Shown here: positions 47,850-56,191 of the stretch, one piece after another | Numbering within the stretch: the stretch's first letter is position 1 | How the letters are laid out: each line of letters begins with the position of its first letter | NCBI RefSeq assembly: GCF_011769525.1 | Contig: NZ_CP050440.1 | Span: 4,527,501 to 4,591,500, forward strand | Source of the DNA: Tolypothrix sp. PCC 7910 | Lineage (GTDB): Bacteria; Cyanobacteriota; Cyanobacteriia; Cyanobacteriales; Nostocaceae | DNA: 64,000 nucleotides | Direction: 5' to 3' | Made by a program: the position numbers and the translations under genes | Notes under the pieces: generated by a model | Told to the model about the DNA's origin: nothing | Seen by the model: only the letters and a program-made list of their open reading frames with translations | Databases searched by the model: none

Positions 47850-48659
47850 ATGCAGTCTTGTTTTTGGCGAAAATTTCTATTATCTATTGCTGCATTTTTC
47901 TTGGCTGGGTCAATTTGGGTGATGCATTCTCCCCCAGCGCTTGCTTATGACAATCCGGATCTGCTGCCTAAGGAAACAACTCCAGTTGTAGACTTAGCCA
48001 AATCTCTCACGGATGTACAAGAAGAAAAGCTTGTTCAAGATTTAGAGAGTTTTGAAGCTGATACTGGTTGGAAACTGCGAGTCTTGACTCAATATGACCG
48101 TACACCTGGCCGGGCAGTGATCAATTTTTGGGGTTTGGATGATAAAAGTATTCTGCTAGTTGCTGATGCTCGTGGTGGTAACATCCTCAGCTTTAGTGTT
48201 GGCGATGCAGTTTATGAGCTTTTACCCCGAACTTTTTGGATAGAACTACAAACACGCTTTGGCAATTTGTACTTTGTCCGAGAACAAGGTGAAGACCAAG
48301 CTATTCTACAAGCCTTAAATTCCGTTAAGAGTTGTTTACTTCAAGGTGGCTGTAAAGTTGTTCCTGGGCTACCAAAGGAACAATGGATTCTGACTTTGAT
48401 TACTTCAGTGATCGGTGGAATTGTTTGTGGATTTGCAGCTCAACCCCAGCGTGAGGGACAAATTTTTTCTTGGCAATGGGCTTTGATTTTCTCACCTTTG
48501 TGGGGAATCTTGTTTATTGCCTTCGGGATTGGCCCTGTAGTGACACGAACTAGTGAGTGGTTACCACTATTTCGTAATATTGCTGGATTTTTGATTGGCG
48601 CTTTGGTTGCCTATCTATCTCCAATTTTCAATCGTTCTTCTTCCAATGCTGAATCCTAA
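47850..48659 (+). CDS. psb32: TPM-domain thylakoid protein (Psb32 / TLP18.3-like)
   Basis: 269 residues from the ATG at 47850. A signal peptide (FLLSIAAFFLAGSIWVM...ALA before YDNPDLLP) leads to a lumenal or periplasmic TPM domain (about 35-165; start LLPKETTPVVDLAKSLTDVQEEKLVQ, with the family features VLTQYDRTPG and ILLVADARGGNILSFSVG). Two or three membrane helices follow near the C-terminus (about 190-262). In cyanobacteria and plants this protein is linked to photosystem II repair under light stress. A TTG at 47811 could extend it but would add residues before the signal peptide. Confidence 0.88.
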   Translation: MQSCFWRKFLLSIAAFFLAGSIWVMHSPPALAYDNPDLLPKETTPVVDLAKSLTDVQEEKLVQDLESFEADTGWKLRVLTQYDRTPGRAVINFWGLDDKSILLVADARGGNILSFSVGDAVYELLPRTFWIELQTRFGNLYFVREQGEDQAILQALNSVKSCLLQGGCKVVPGLPKEQWILTLITSVIGGIVCGFAAQPQREGQIFSWQWALIFSPLWGILFIAFGIGPVVTRTSEWLPLFRNIAGFLIGALVAYLSPIFNRSSSNAES

Positions 48660-48692
48660 GGGGAATCACAAAAGATCCAAACAATAAAGTAT

Positions 48693-48803
48693 CCAATATT
48701 TCTTAGGTAGGGTGCGTTAACATCAAAGCGTTCATCGTCAAGCACTATCTTGATTTCTCGGCGGTGCGCGATCGCCGCCACAACGCACGCTACTAAATAT
48801 TGG
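48693..48803. mobile_element. MITE-like element with CCAATATTT ends
   Basis: A 111-bp segment with inverted ends CCAATATTT...AAATATTGG. Next to the ends are matching inner arms (TAGGGTGCGTT and AACGCACGCTA) and a central palindrome, GGCGGTGCGCGATCGCCGCC, which includes a HIP1 octamer. Non-coding; between the Psb32-like and cobH genes. Confidence 0.7.
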
Positions 48804-48888
48804 GTAGTTGTTAAATGGCAGTACTTGATCACTCAGTACTAGGAAAGCTCTGAAGCTGATAAGCTGAAAGCTGAGATCTCAGAGCTAG

Positions 48889-49524
48889 ATGGAAATGGAA
48901 TGGCACGTAACTGATGCTCAAAGTTTAGCAATAATTGATAGTGAAATTGGCGATCATGTCTTTTCACCAGCGGAATATGAGATTATTCGGCGGGTGATTT
49001 ACGCGACAGCCGACTTTGAGTATAAGTCTTTAATTTGGTTTTCTGAACATGCTTTACAATCGGGTGCAGCAGCTTTAGCAGCGCGTACCACAATTGTTGT
49101 AGATGTGCCGTTGGTACAAGTAGGTATTAGCTACGATATTCAAAATACCTTTGCGAACCCGGTATATTGTAGTTTTGAAACAGCCACACGCCCGCAAACC
49201 GAAAAGACTCGGGTAGCGTGGGGAATAGAAACCTTAGCGAGGCGCTATCCAGAAGGTATTTTTATAGTTGGTCAATCGCAAACAGCACTAACAGCACTGA
49301 TGGATTTAATCGAAGCTGAGGAAATTCGGCCTGCTTTGATAATTGCTACACCAGTGAGGTTTTTGAATGTAGATGCTGCTAAACAACGCTTACAAGAGGC
49401 TTTAGTTCCACACATTACAATTGAAGGGCGCAAGGGTAATGCAGTTGTAGCAGCTGCGATCGTTGATGGCTTGGTAGATTTGGCTTGGCAAGCCTATGGG
49501 CAAGATAGTAGTAGGGGAAGGTGA
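48889..49524 (+). CDS. cobH: Precorrin-8X methylmutase
   Basis: A 211-residue CobH/CbiC family enzyme, which moves a methyl group from C-11 to C-12 of precorrin-8X to form hydrogenobyrinate in B12 synthesis. Family features: RRVIYATADFEYKSLIWFS (34-52), ARTTIVVDVPLVQVGI, VGQSQTALTALMDLI, RPALIIATPVRFLNVDAAK and EGRKGNAVVAAAIVDGL. In characterised CobH/CbiC the catalytic histidine sits in the RxIH(A/T)TADF motif; here that position (residue 38) is tyrosine, coded by tac. I think cyanobacterial members share this, which should be checked. No other cob genes are near. The start could also be the ATG at 48895. Confidence 0.9.
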   Translation: MEMEWHVTDAQSLAIIDSEIGDHVFSPAEYEIIRRVIYATADFEYKSLIWFSEHALQSGAAALAARTTIVVDVPLVQVGISYDIQNTFANPVYCSFETATRPQTEKTRVAWGIETLARRYPEGIFIVGQSQTALTALMDLIEAEEIRPALIIATPVRFLNVDAAKQRLQEALVPHITIEGRKGNAVVAAAIVDGLVDLAWQAYGQDSSRGR

Positions 49525-49583
49525 ATGGGGAATGGGGAATGGGTAATGGTAAGAAATAACTGAAAATACTCAGCACTCAGTAC

Positions 49584-50297
49584 TTAATAATCGTAATCGT
49601 CGTCATATCTCTCTTCTTCTTCTTGACGGCGGCGACGACGTGGTCTATTGTCTGGATCTTCACGCAAGCGGCGGCTGGTTTCAGTAAAGAAATCTTGTCG
49701 TACACAGGGATAATCGCTAACCCACAAGTCACGGCTGGGAATGAAAATATCGCTGAATTCTTCAATTCTTCCTAAATCTCGGCGATTTGACATGACTATC
49801 ATTTCGGCAACTAAACCACGTGTAATCACTTTATAAGCAGGTTTTAGTGGTGCATCAAATTCAATGCTAAATCCTGTATCATCACCGACTTCTAAGTTAA
49901 TCCGCTTTTCTCGATTCTCTACAATTACTAATTCTCCTTTGCTATTAACAGTTTCCTGCTTACCTATTAACTGGTCTGTAATCCACCAGTCAAGTATGCG
50001 ACCCCGGAAAAAGCCGCTGTATTTGTAACGGCGACATTTTACATTCCGCAGACTCGCTTGAAATACGGGATACCACAGCCAGAAAAATGCGCCAATTATC
50101 CCTAGGAGAAATACTATTAAATCCAATTCAATCCTAAAAAAGACTTTGACCAGTAAAATCACAACTACAGCAACTACAGAAATTAAGAGCCGCTGTATGA
50201 AGTTAGAAAACTTTCCCCAGTAGTACTTGTATTGTGGCCCACTGGCAATTAAGGGAATTATTTGTTCAAATTTCTGTCGAGTCAGTGGAACTAACAT
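49584..50297 (-). CDS. Cyanobacterial two-helix membrane protein of unknown function
   Basis: 237 residues. Two membrane helices at about 37-57 and 59-78 (LLISVVAVVVILLVK and LIVFLLGIIGAFFWLWYPVF) separate a short N-terminus from a cytoplasmic beta-rich region (about 85-200). The C-terminal tail is first arginine-rich (RPRRRRRQ) and then acidic (EEEERYDDDYDY). Database entries for similar cyanobacterial proteins are often named phosphate ABC transporter permease, but no permease fold is visible here. It runs opposite to cobH, with stops facing each other. Function unknown. Confidence 0.8.
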   Translation of the reverse strand: MLVPLTRQKFEQIIPLIASGPQYKYYWGKFSNFIQRLLISVVAVVVILLVKVFFRIELDLIVFLLGIIGAFFWLWYPVFQASLRNVKCRRYKYSGFFRGRILDWWITDQLIGKQETVNSKGELVIVENREKRINLEVGDDTGFSIEFDAPLKPAYKVITRGLVAEMIVMSNRRDLGRIEEFSDIFIPSRDLWVSDYPCVRQDFFTETSRRLREDPDNRPRRRRRQEEEERYDDDYDY

Positions 50298-50367
50298 GAG
50301 TGCTGAATTTCTGAGGGAGTGGGGATTGGGGACTGGGGGACTGGGAATTTTAGATTTTAGATTTTGC

Positions 50368-50467
50368 GGAAAGTTGCGTGCGGTGAACCACTTGCGGTGG
50401 ACGGGTTTCCCGGCATAAGCAAAGTGGTGAATCCGAAGGAGGGTTCCCCCCGTTGAGCAAACTTTCC
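50368..50467 (+). mobile_element. Dispersed repeat with GGAAAGTT ends, copy 2
   Basis: A 100-bp GC-rich segment beginning GGAAAGTTGCGTGC and ending TTGAGCAAACTTTCC, the same ends as the element at 21311-21419 but in reverse orientation. STRR-type repeats (ggggactgggg at 50328-50346, aatgcccaatgcccc at 50560-50579) flank it. Together they fill the space between the unknown membrane protein gene and dapB. Confidence 0.75.
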
Positions 50468-50591
50468 AAGACGGATTTTCGATTTAAACCTTAATCCAAA
50501 AGACGCTCGCGGACTCGCTAACGCTGCGCTATCGCAAATCCAAAATCCAAAATTGAATTGCCCAATGCCCAATGCCCCATAATATTGAAGT

Positions 50592-51428
50592 TTATATTAT
50601 CTTTTCTAACCCATATACTAACGACTTTAGCTGTAAGACTTTGCGAATTGCTAGTAGTACTCCTGGCATATAACAAGCGCGATCGCTTGTATCGTGTCGT
50701 AAAGTATAAATTTGCCCAGGTGCGCCAAAAATGACTTCCTGATGGGCTATCAGTCCCGGCAAGCGCACGCTATGAATCCGAATGCCTTCTTCTGCTAAAC
50801 TACCTCTGGCTCCTGCTAATTTTTCCGTTTCTTCAACAATAGCAGGGTTAAAAGTTTTACCTAGTTCTCCTAACAATTGTGCAGTTTTAATCGCTGTTCC
50901 ACTAGGCGCATCGGCTTTTTGATTATGATGTAGTTCAATAATTTCTACATGATCGAAATATTGCGAGGCGGCGATCGCTGCTTGTTGTAGCAGTACCATG
51001 CCAATGGAAAAGTTAGGAATAATCAAACAACCAGTGCTAGCCTTGTCAGCAAAGTTTGCTAGGTCTTCAATTTGTTCGGTACTTAGACCAGTAGTACCCA
51101 CAACGGGACGAATACCGTAGGCGATCGCACTGCGAATATTGTCATAAACAGAATCGGGATGGGTAAAGTCTACAATTACCCCAGGCGGCCCTTGTCTGTC
51201 ACCTGCGACGTACCCCAGCATTGGTTCTAATTGATTGGTAATTGGCACTTCTAAGGGTTCGCTTAAACCCGCCAATTCTCCAGCGTCTTTACCTTGATGT
51301 TCGGGGCTACTGTCTATTGCACCGACTAAATTTAAATCAGATGCTTGCGCCACAGCTTTCACTACCTCGCGGCCCATTTTGCCAGCAGCACCGTTGACAA
51401 TAACTGGGATAGGAGCTTGATTTGTCAT
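50592..51428 (-). CDS. dapB: 4-hydroxy-tetrahydrodipicolinate reductase
   Basis: A 278-residue DapB of normal length; it reduces 4-hydroxy-tetrahydrodipicolinate with NAD(P)H in lysine and diaminopimelate synthesis. The nucleotide-binding loop is [13 protein letters not shown] (11-23). [19 protein letters not shown] and the substrate/catalytic stretch [18 protein letters not shown] (the family E-x-HH-x3-K-x-DxPSGTA) are all intact. It is cytoplasmic and tetrameric in other bacteria. It is a single-gene unit with a 500-base non-coding region upstream. Confidence 0.96.
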   Translation of the reverse strand: MTNQAPIPVIVNGAAGKMGREVVKAVAQASDLNLVGAIDSSPEHQGKDAGELAGLSEPLEVPITNQLEPMLGYVAGDRQGPPGVIVDFTHPDSVYDNIRSAIAYGIRPVVGTTGLSTEQIEDLANFADKASTGCLIIPNFSIGMVLLQQAAIAASQYFDHVEIIELHHNQKADAPSGTAIKTAQLLGELGKTFNPAIVEETEKLAGARGSLAEEGIRIHSVRLPGLIAHQEVIFGAPGQIYTLRHDTSDRACYMPGVLLAIRKVLQLKSLVYGLEKII

Positions 51429-51972
51429 AAGTTGAGCAAAAGTTTTGTAACTAACAAAGGAATTGTAGAGACTTTAGTGATCTTGTAGCTAGTGCTGCTG
51501 CATGTAAGTCCCTGCTCACACCGCTGTGTATGCAGGATCAGGTAAGAAAGAATATTATTTGAGTAAATTAAATAATTGATTTTATCTTAATTCTTAATAG
51601 GTAGAAATTGATTGGCTTTTTGAGGCTCTAATTTCTGCATTGAACTTGCTAGATAATCTTAAAAAAATAAATTATCTAATAAATAAACGACACTAATAAT
51701 ATACAGCATTTATCAGGTTAATTACCTACAAAAGTCAGGCAATACCTACCTAAAGTTTAATTTTTCAAGAGAATTAACCCAACGAATAACATCAAGATTA
51801 TACCTTCCGGAACTTTTACATTGTGCTCTTAGGCAATTACACTCTGTTTTAATGAGCAGAATCAAAATATACGCGTTTTCTGCGCGTGGTAGCAAGTTGA
51901 AATAATAATTTTTCTATCAACGCATAATTCGTATTTTTGATGATTGTACGCCAATATTCATGGAGCAAACCG
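51429..51972. other. Divergent intergenic region, nothing recognised
   Basis: About 540 AT-rich bases between dapB (minus) and the glycosyltransferase (plus). It should hold both promoters. Apart from a short inverted repeat around 51652-51678 (AGATAAT / ATTATCT) no structure stands out. GGAG at 51962-51965 is the ribosome-binding site for the ATG at 51973. Confidence 0.5.
51962..51965 (+). promoter_or_regulatory. Ribosome-binding site deciding the start at 51973
   Basis: GGAG lies 7 bases before the ATG at 51973. The earlier ATG at 51940 has no such site, and the protein fold begins right after 51973. Confidence 0.65.
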
Positions 51973-53118
51973 ATGAAGATATTATGTCTTTTTGATTATG
52001 CTTCCGCAGATCGGAGTTGGGAACGCTGGCAAAATAAACTAGAAAGAGAGAGCCCTGAACATCACCTTTGGGGGATTACTCATCTTCATAAGTATGGCAT
52101 TTATGTTGATGTTTTACCTTATGAAAAATTATCATTAATTAAACGCATAGGAGAAAAACTAAAAATTGGCGATTTGGATCAACAGTTAAGAGTAATTTTT
52201 CTGGCTCACAATTACGATCTCATCTACTCTACTTGCCAGACTAGTACATTGCTCCTTGCACTACTACGCATTATCGGAATTTTTAGAACGCCACTGGTTG
52301 TCAAGCTAGAACGTCCATTTAACAAAAATAAATTAAATCAAATATTAGTCAAACTTTTTGCACAAGCACACGACAAAATTCTCTGTTTGAGTAGTAAAAC
52401 AGAAAATCGATTAAAAAATGATTTTGGAGTTGATAAAAACAAACTAGCTTTATTAGATTGGGGGCCAGATTTACCATCTTATGATGATTATGAATTTCCT
52501 AGGTATGATATAGGCGATCGCAAAGTATTTGTCAGTGCAGGGAATGAGAGCCGAGATTACAATACTCTTGTTCAGGCTTTTAACGAGGTAGATAGCCCTC
52601 TAAAAATATATTGTGCTAAAAAGTCGGCTCCTACTGTCAATCTTATTACTCCCAATATCACAATTCAATATAGTCAGCGAGAAACTTTAGCTTTAGCTTG
52701 GAAAGCTATTTCTTGGCAAGAATTACTGTCAGAATATGCTAAAGCCTATGCAATTACTATTCCCTTATATATTCCTCCTCACAGAATAAATACAACACCT
52801 CTGTATGGAGTAACAAGCTTGTTAGATGCAATGGCTATGGGAAAACCTGTAATCATGACTAAGCATCGACAAGCAAATATTGATGTGGAGAAGGAAAAAA
52901 TTGGTTTATGGGTAGAACCAGGTGATGTGAAAGGTTGGAAACAAGCAGTTAATTACTTGTTAGAACATCCTGAAGAAGCTCAAGAAATGGGTAACCGGGG
53001 GCGGATATTAGCTGAACAAAAGTACAATTTAGAAATTTTTGGTTCACAGTTAGCTAGAGCATTAAAAACTTCTGCGATCGCTGTTGAAGGAAAATTAAAT
53101 TTTGGCTTAAAAAACTAA
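51973..53118 (+). CDS. Glycosyltransferase, GT4-like, outside the HEP island
   Basis: 381 residues from the ATG at 51973 (MKILCLFDYASADRSWERW). It has a GT-B layout: a first Rossmann half with IFLAHNYDLIYSTCQTSTLL, then the second half with KVFVSAGNESRDYNTLVQAF. The donor-site region is NTTPLYGVTSLLDAMAMGKPVIMT, where the usual E-x7-E is replaced by a less typical Y...LDAMAMG, followed by GDVKGWKQAVNYLLEHPEEA. It is a lone gene between dapB and tldE, far from the HEP island. Acceptor and donor are unknown; it could serve HEP, exopolysaccharide or glycolipid synthesis. Confidence 0.85.
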   Translation: MKILCLFDYASADRSWERWQNKLERESPEHHLWGITHLHKYGIYVDVLPYEKLSLIKRIGEKLKIGDLDQQLRVIFLAHNYDLIYSTCQTSTLLLALLRIIGIFRTPLVVKLERPFNKNKLNQILVKLFAQAHDKILCLSSKTENRLKNDFGVDKNKLALLDWGPDLPSYDDYEFPRYDIGDRKVFVSAGNESRDYNTLVQAFNEVDSPLKIYCAKKSAPTVNLITPNITIQYSQRETLALAWKAISWQELLSEYAKAYAITIPLYIPPHRINTTPLYGVTSLLDAMAMGKPVIMTKHRQANIDVEKEKIGLWVEPGDVKGWKQAVNYLLEHPEEAQEMGNRGRILAEQKYNLEIFGSQLARALKTSAIAVEGKLNFGLKN

Positions 53119-53267
53119 TCTGATTTCGCATCTTAAATGCTGGAATAGAAATGCGTCAACCTATTTTTTGATTGTTAATATTCAACAACTGATGCAGTAA
53201 TAAATCCAGCCAAAATTTTGCACTTGGCTTGGTTAACAGCTGTAGGTTGACGCAATTTTGAAATCAA

Positions 53268-54614
53268 TCACAAGGTATAGGTAAAGTCTTCTACAAGCAT
53301 TCCCGGAACTAAACCACCTCCGAGTTCGCGGCTCTCGTAGGTTCCGACTTCGGGAATAAATTCTTGGAAATTGGTAAAATCAACTAAGTTATCTCCCCAA
53401 AATCGATATAAACTTTCATCAAAACGTAGGTTTTCTATGGGGGCGATAATTTCTCCCTTCTCTACCCAAAAACAGGCATAACGAGTCATACCTGTGATTC
53501 TACCATTGGGGCGATCGCTCCAGTTTAAGTAATGCAAGTTAGATACATATAAGCCTGTATCTAATTGTGGTAAAATCTCTGCAAATTCTAAATTTCCTGG
53601 TGTTATTTCTGGTGCGCGTAAGGTTTCTGAACTATTAGCACCATTAGCAGTTTTTTGATATTCTTTAGCAGTTCGCGAGTTAATTAAGGTATTAACTAAA
53701 ATTCCTTTTTCAATTATTGGTAACTCTGGATCTGCCATTTCTCCCCAAGCGTTAAAGCGCGGGACTAACCCAAGTTTAAAGTTTTCTTTTAAATTAAATT
53801 TTGGCGACAGTACTTTATCTTTGCGAGACAGGATAGCTAATGCACTGTTACCTTGTTGCAAATCTGCTTCACTCACAGCACCCCAAGAAAGCATCATTGA
53901 TAAATCAGCAACTGCTGCAGGTGCGAAGTAAGTTTTATATTGTCCTCGCGGTAATTCTTTAGGAGAAAAAGCAAGTAATTCTAATTGTTTTTTATCTTGA
54001 CTAATTTTTTGAATATAAGCAGATTCATCCCAATTACTACCTGCAAAAGTACCTTTAACTGCTTGCCCAGAGGGAGTAAATAAAGAATAATCTAAGGTAA
54101 AAGTATCTGTAGCAAACCAATGTTTTTGCCCTTGGGAATCGCCGTATCCTTTAATAACAACTCCGCCAGCGTAGATCCCAGTAAAATCTAATTCTGTAAC
54201 TACTTGGACAATTGCGGGTACTACCTCATCAATGGGTAATAATTTTCCAGAATGTACTTCGCGGCTGGTGTTGTTTCCTGTTGGTAAAACTAAATATGGA
54301 TCGACAGGTAATAAGCCGATTTCTTCACGCAATTCTTGTAAATATTGATATGCTGTTTGCCAATCAATTTCCCAATTTCCTGTAAAGGGAAATTGCCGAA
54401 AACTGCTGCGCTGATTCTCCATTAATGTCAATTCAATCCAACCATCAGAAATATGACCAGTTTGGCGCACTTTAGCGTGGTTAAATCGCGTAAATTGGCT
54501 TCTTTCGCTGCTGAGTTTTACAGTGAATTCTTCACTAGATTTTTTTTTGATAATTAATGTTTCGATTAGTTGATTAAAGCTGGTTTCTAAAGCCGAGAGG
54601 TCATCAATTTTCAT
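53268..54614 (-). CDS. pmbA: TldE/PmbA-family protein (metallopeptidase partner subunit)
   Basis: 448 residues from the ATG at 54614 (MKIDDLSALETS); a start at 54662 would add 16 residues encoded by a dispersed palindrome (MHPISEQ...) and is less likely. It belongs to the TldD/TldE superfamily but lacks the HExxxH zinc motif, as in TldE. The C-terminal part has RFNAWGEMADPELPIIEKGILVNTLINSRTA, RYACFWVEKGEI and ESRELGGGLVPGMLVEDF. TldD and TldE form a complex that degrades or trims peptides and modified polypeptides through a cavity. It is directly downstream of tldD on the same strand. Confidence 0.88.
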   Translation of the reverse strand: MKIDDLSALETSFNQLIETLIIKKKSSEEFTVKLSSERSQFTRFNHAKVRQTGHISDGWIELTLMENQRSSFRQFPFTGNWEIDWQTAYQYLQELREEIGLLPVDPYLVLPTGNNTSREVHSGKLLPIDEVVPAIVQVVTELDFTGIYAGGVVIKGYGDSQGQKHWFATDTFTLDYSLFTPSGQAVKGTFAGSNWDESAYIQKISQDKKQLELLAFSPKELPRGQYKTYFAPAAVADLSMMLSWGAVSEADLQQGNSALAILSRKDKVLSPKFNLKENFKLGLVPRFNAWGEMADPELPIIEKGILVNTLINSRTAKEYQKTANGANSSETLRAPEITPGNLEFAEILPQLDTGLYVSNLHYLNWSDRPNGRITGMTRYACFWVEKGEIIAPIENLRFDESLYRFWGDNLVDFTNFQEFIPEVGTYESRELGGGLVPGMLVEDFTYTL

Positions 54615-54681
54615 GGGAACTTTAGTAAATTCAAAAAAATATTGCTCAGAAATAGGATGCATTCCTAACGCATCCTACTTT

Positions 54682-56121
54682 TCAACTACCACCGCCAAAT
54701 ACTTCGACATTCGCAAATAGACAAACAGGCGAACCATGACCTACCCAAATTGCCTGATTTGGTTCACCTTTACCGCAGAAAGGAGTACCATACATTTGCC
54801 AATTAGAAGCATTACCTACTTTAGTTAAACTTTGCCAAAATTCTGGAGTTGTGGCGCGGTAGTTGGGGTTACGTAGGGTTTTGGTGAGTTTGCCGTTCTC
54901 AATTAATTTGGCATACTCACATCCAAATTGAAATTTATAACGCCGATCGTCTATTGACCAAGAACGGTTAGATTCCATGTAAACGCCATGTTCTATCTCA
55001 GCGATAATTTCAGCAAAGGTGGCGTTTCCTGGTTCTAAATTTAAGTTAGCCATGCGATCGATAGGGGGACGATTCCATGAAGAAGCACGGGCACAGGCAA
55101 CACCTGCTACACCAGCTCTAGCTTGGCTTTCTAGGCTACCTAAACCCCGTTGTAGTACGCCTTCTTTAATCAGATATTCGCGTGTGGCTACAACGCCAGT
55201 ATCATCAAAGCCATAGCTGGCAAATTCACCAGGAACGGTGGGGTCAAAGGTAATATTCATGAGTGGCGAACCATAAACTAGGTTGCCAAAATCGCTTTTA
55301 CTAACGAAGCTACCACCAGCATAGTTACGCTCATCTCCTAAAATTCGGTCAATTTCTAGAGGATGCCCGACGCTTTCATGAATTTGTAGCATCATTTGGT
55401 CGGGTGCTAACACTAAATTGGTGCGGATGGTGGGACATTCCTCTGCTGTTAATAGTTCAACAGCTTGTTCACCAACTTGCCGGACTTGCTGCCATAAGGT
55501 ATCTCTTTTTAAGAGTTCCATTCCTCCTTGGTAACAATTAGCGTGGGAGCCGTTGTTGGTGCGCTGCTGGACAATTGCACCATCTTGGGCAATTGCTCCG
55601 TAATGATTACCGAATGAAAGAAATTTTTGGTACACTTCTGAGCCATTGCTACTGACAAACCAGCTTTCTTTCTCGCTGCTGGTAATACTGGCTGTAGCCT
55701 GGACTATTTTGTCGCTGACTTTGAGAGTTTGGCAAATCCGCACCAGCAAATCGTTAATTTCACCGGGACAGAGACTATCCAAAGGTTCTAAAAATGGTGA
55801 GTTATATTCCCCAACCACCTTGGGACGTTCAGTGACACGAAAATCATAGACGCGCCATTCACTAGCTACAAGTGCCTGCTTATACGCTATTTCTGCCGCT
55901 GCTTGTAAGCTGCCAAGGTCTAGAGAATTGGTAGCTGCATAACCCAAGCAGCCATTAACCAAGACTTCCAGCATTGCCCCCATTGTGGAGTATTTGCCAT
56001 TAGCTTGGGGTAAACCATCACGGACATGGCGGTTAGAGGAAGTTTCTTTAACAACTCTAATACCGACCCAATCAGCAGGGACATTAATATGCGCGATCGC
56101 TTTTGTTAATTCTGACCACAT
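54682..56121 (-). CDS. tldD: TldD-family zinc metalloprotease
   Basis: 479 residues, the catalytic subunit of the TldD/TldE protease. The HExxxH motif is His248-Glu-x3-His253 in QIHESVGHPLEIDRILGDE; the third zinc ligand, usually a late cysteine, is probably the Cys in RYKFQFGCEYAKLIENGKL. The N-terminal half is the substrate-enclosing domain. It acts in the cytoplasm on unfolded peptides and in E. coli matures microcins and cleaves antitoxin CcdA; the cyanobacterial substrates are not known. The tldE-like gene follows after a short spacer that contains a dispersed palindrome. Confidence 0.92.
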   Translation of the reverse strand: MWSELTKAIAHINVPADWVGIRVVKETSSNRHVRDGLPQANGKYSTMGAMLEVLVNGCLGYAATNSLDLGSLQAAAEIAYKQALVASEWRVYDFRVTERPKVVGEYNSPFLEPLDSLCPGEINDLLVRICQTLKVSDKIVQATASITSSEKESWFVSSNGSEVYQKFLSFGNHYGAIAQDGAIVQQRTNNGSHANCYQGGMELLKRDTLWQQVRQVGEQAVELLTAEECPTIRTNLVLAPDQMMLQIHESVGHPLEIDRILGDERNYAGGSFVSKSDFGNLVYGSPLMNITFDPTVPGEFASYGFDDTGVVATREYLIKEGVLQRGLGSLESQARAGVAGVACARASSWNRPPIDRMANLNLEPGNATFAEIIAEIEHGVYMESNRSWSIDDRRYKFQFGCEYAKLIENGKLTKTLRNPNYRATTPEFWQSLTKVGNASNWQMYGTPFCGKGEPNQAIWVGHGSPVCLFANVEVFGGGS

Positions 56122-56125
56122 AGCA

Positions 56126-56166
56126 TTAGGGATTGGGGATTAGGGACTAGGGATTAGGGACTGGGA
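56126..56166. repeat. Short tandem repeat (gggatta / gggacta units)
   Basis: Heptamer-like units attagggattgggg, actagggattaggg between cysS and tldD, of the same STRR family as the repeats at 50328-50346, 60676-60718 and 63178-63232. Confidence 0.85.
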
Positions 56167-56191
56167 TGAAGAAATAATCTTTTTCTCGTTC

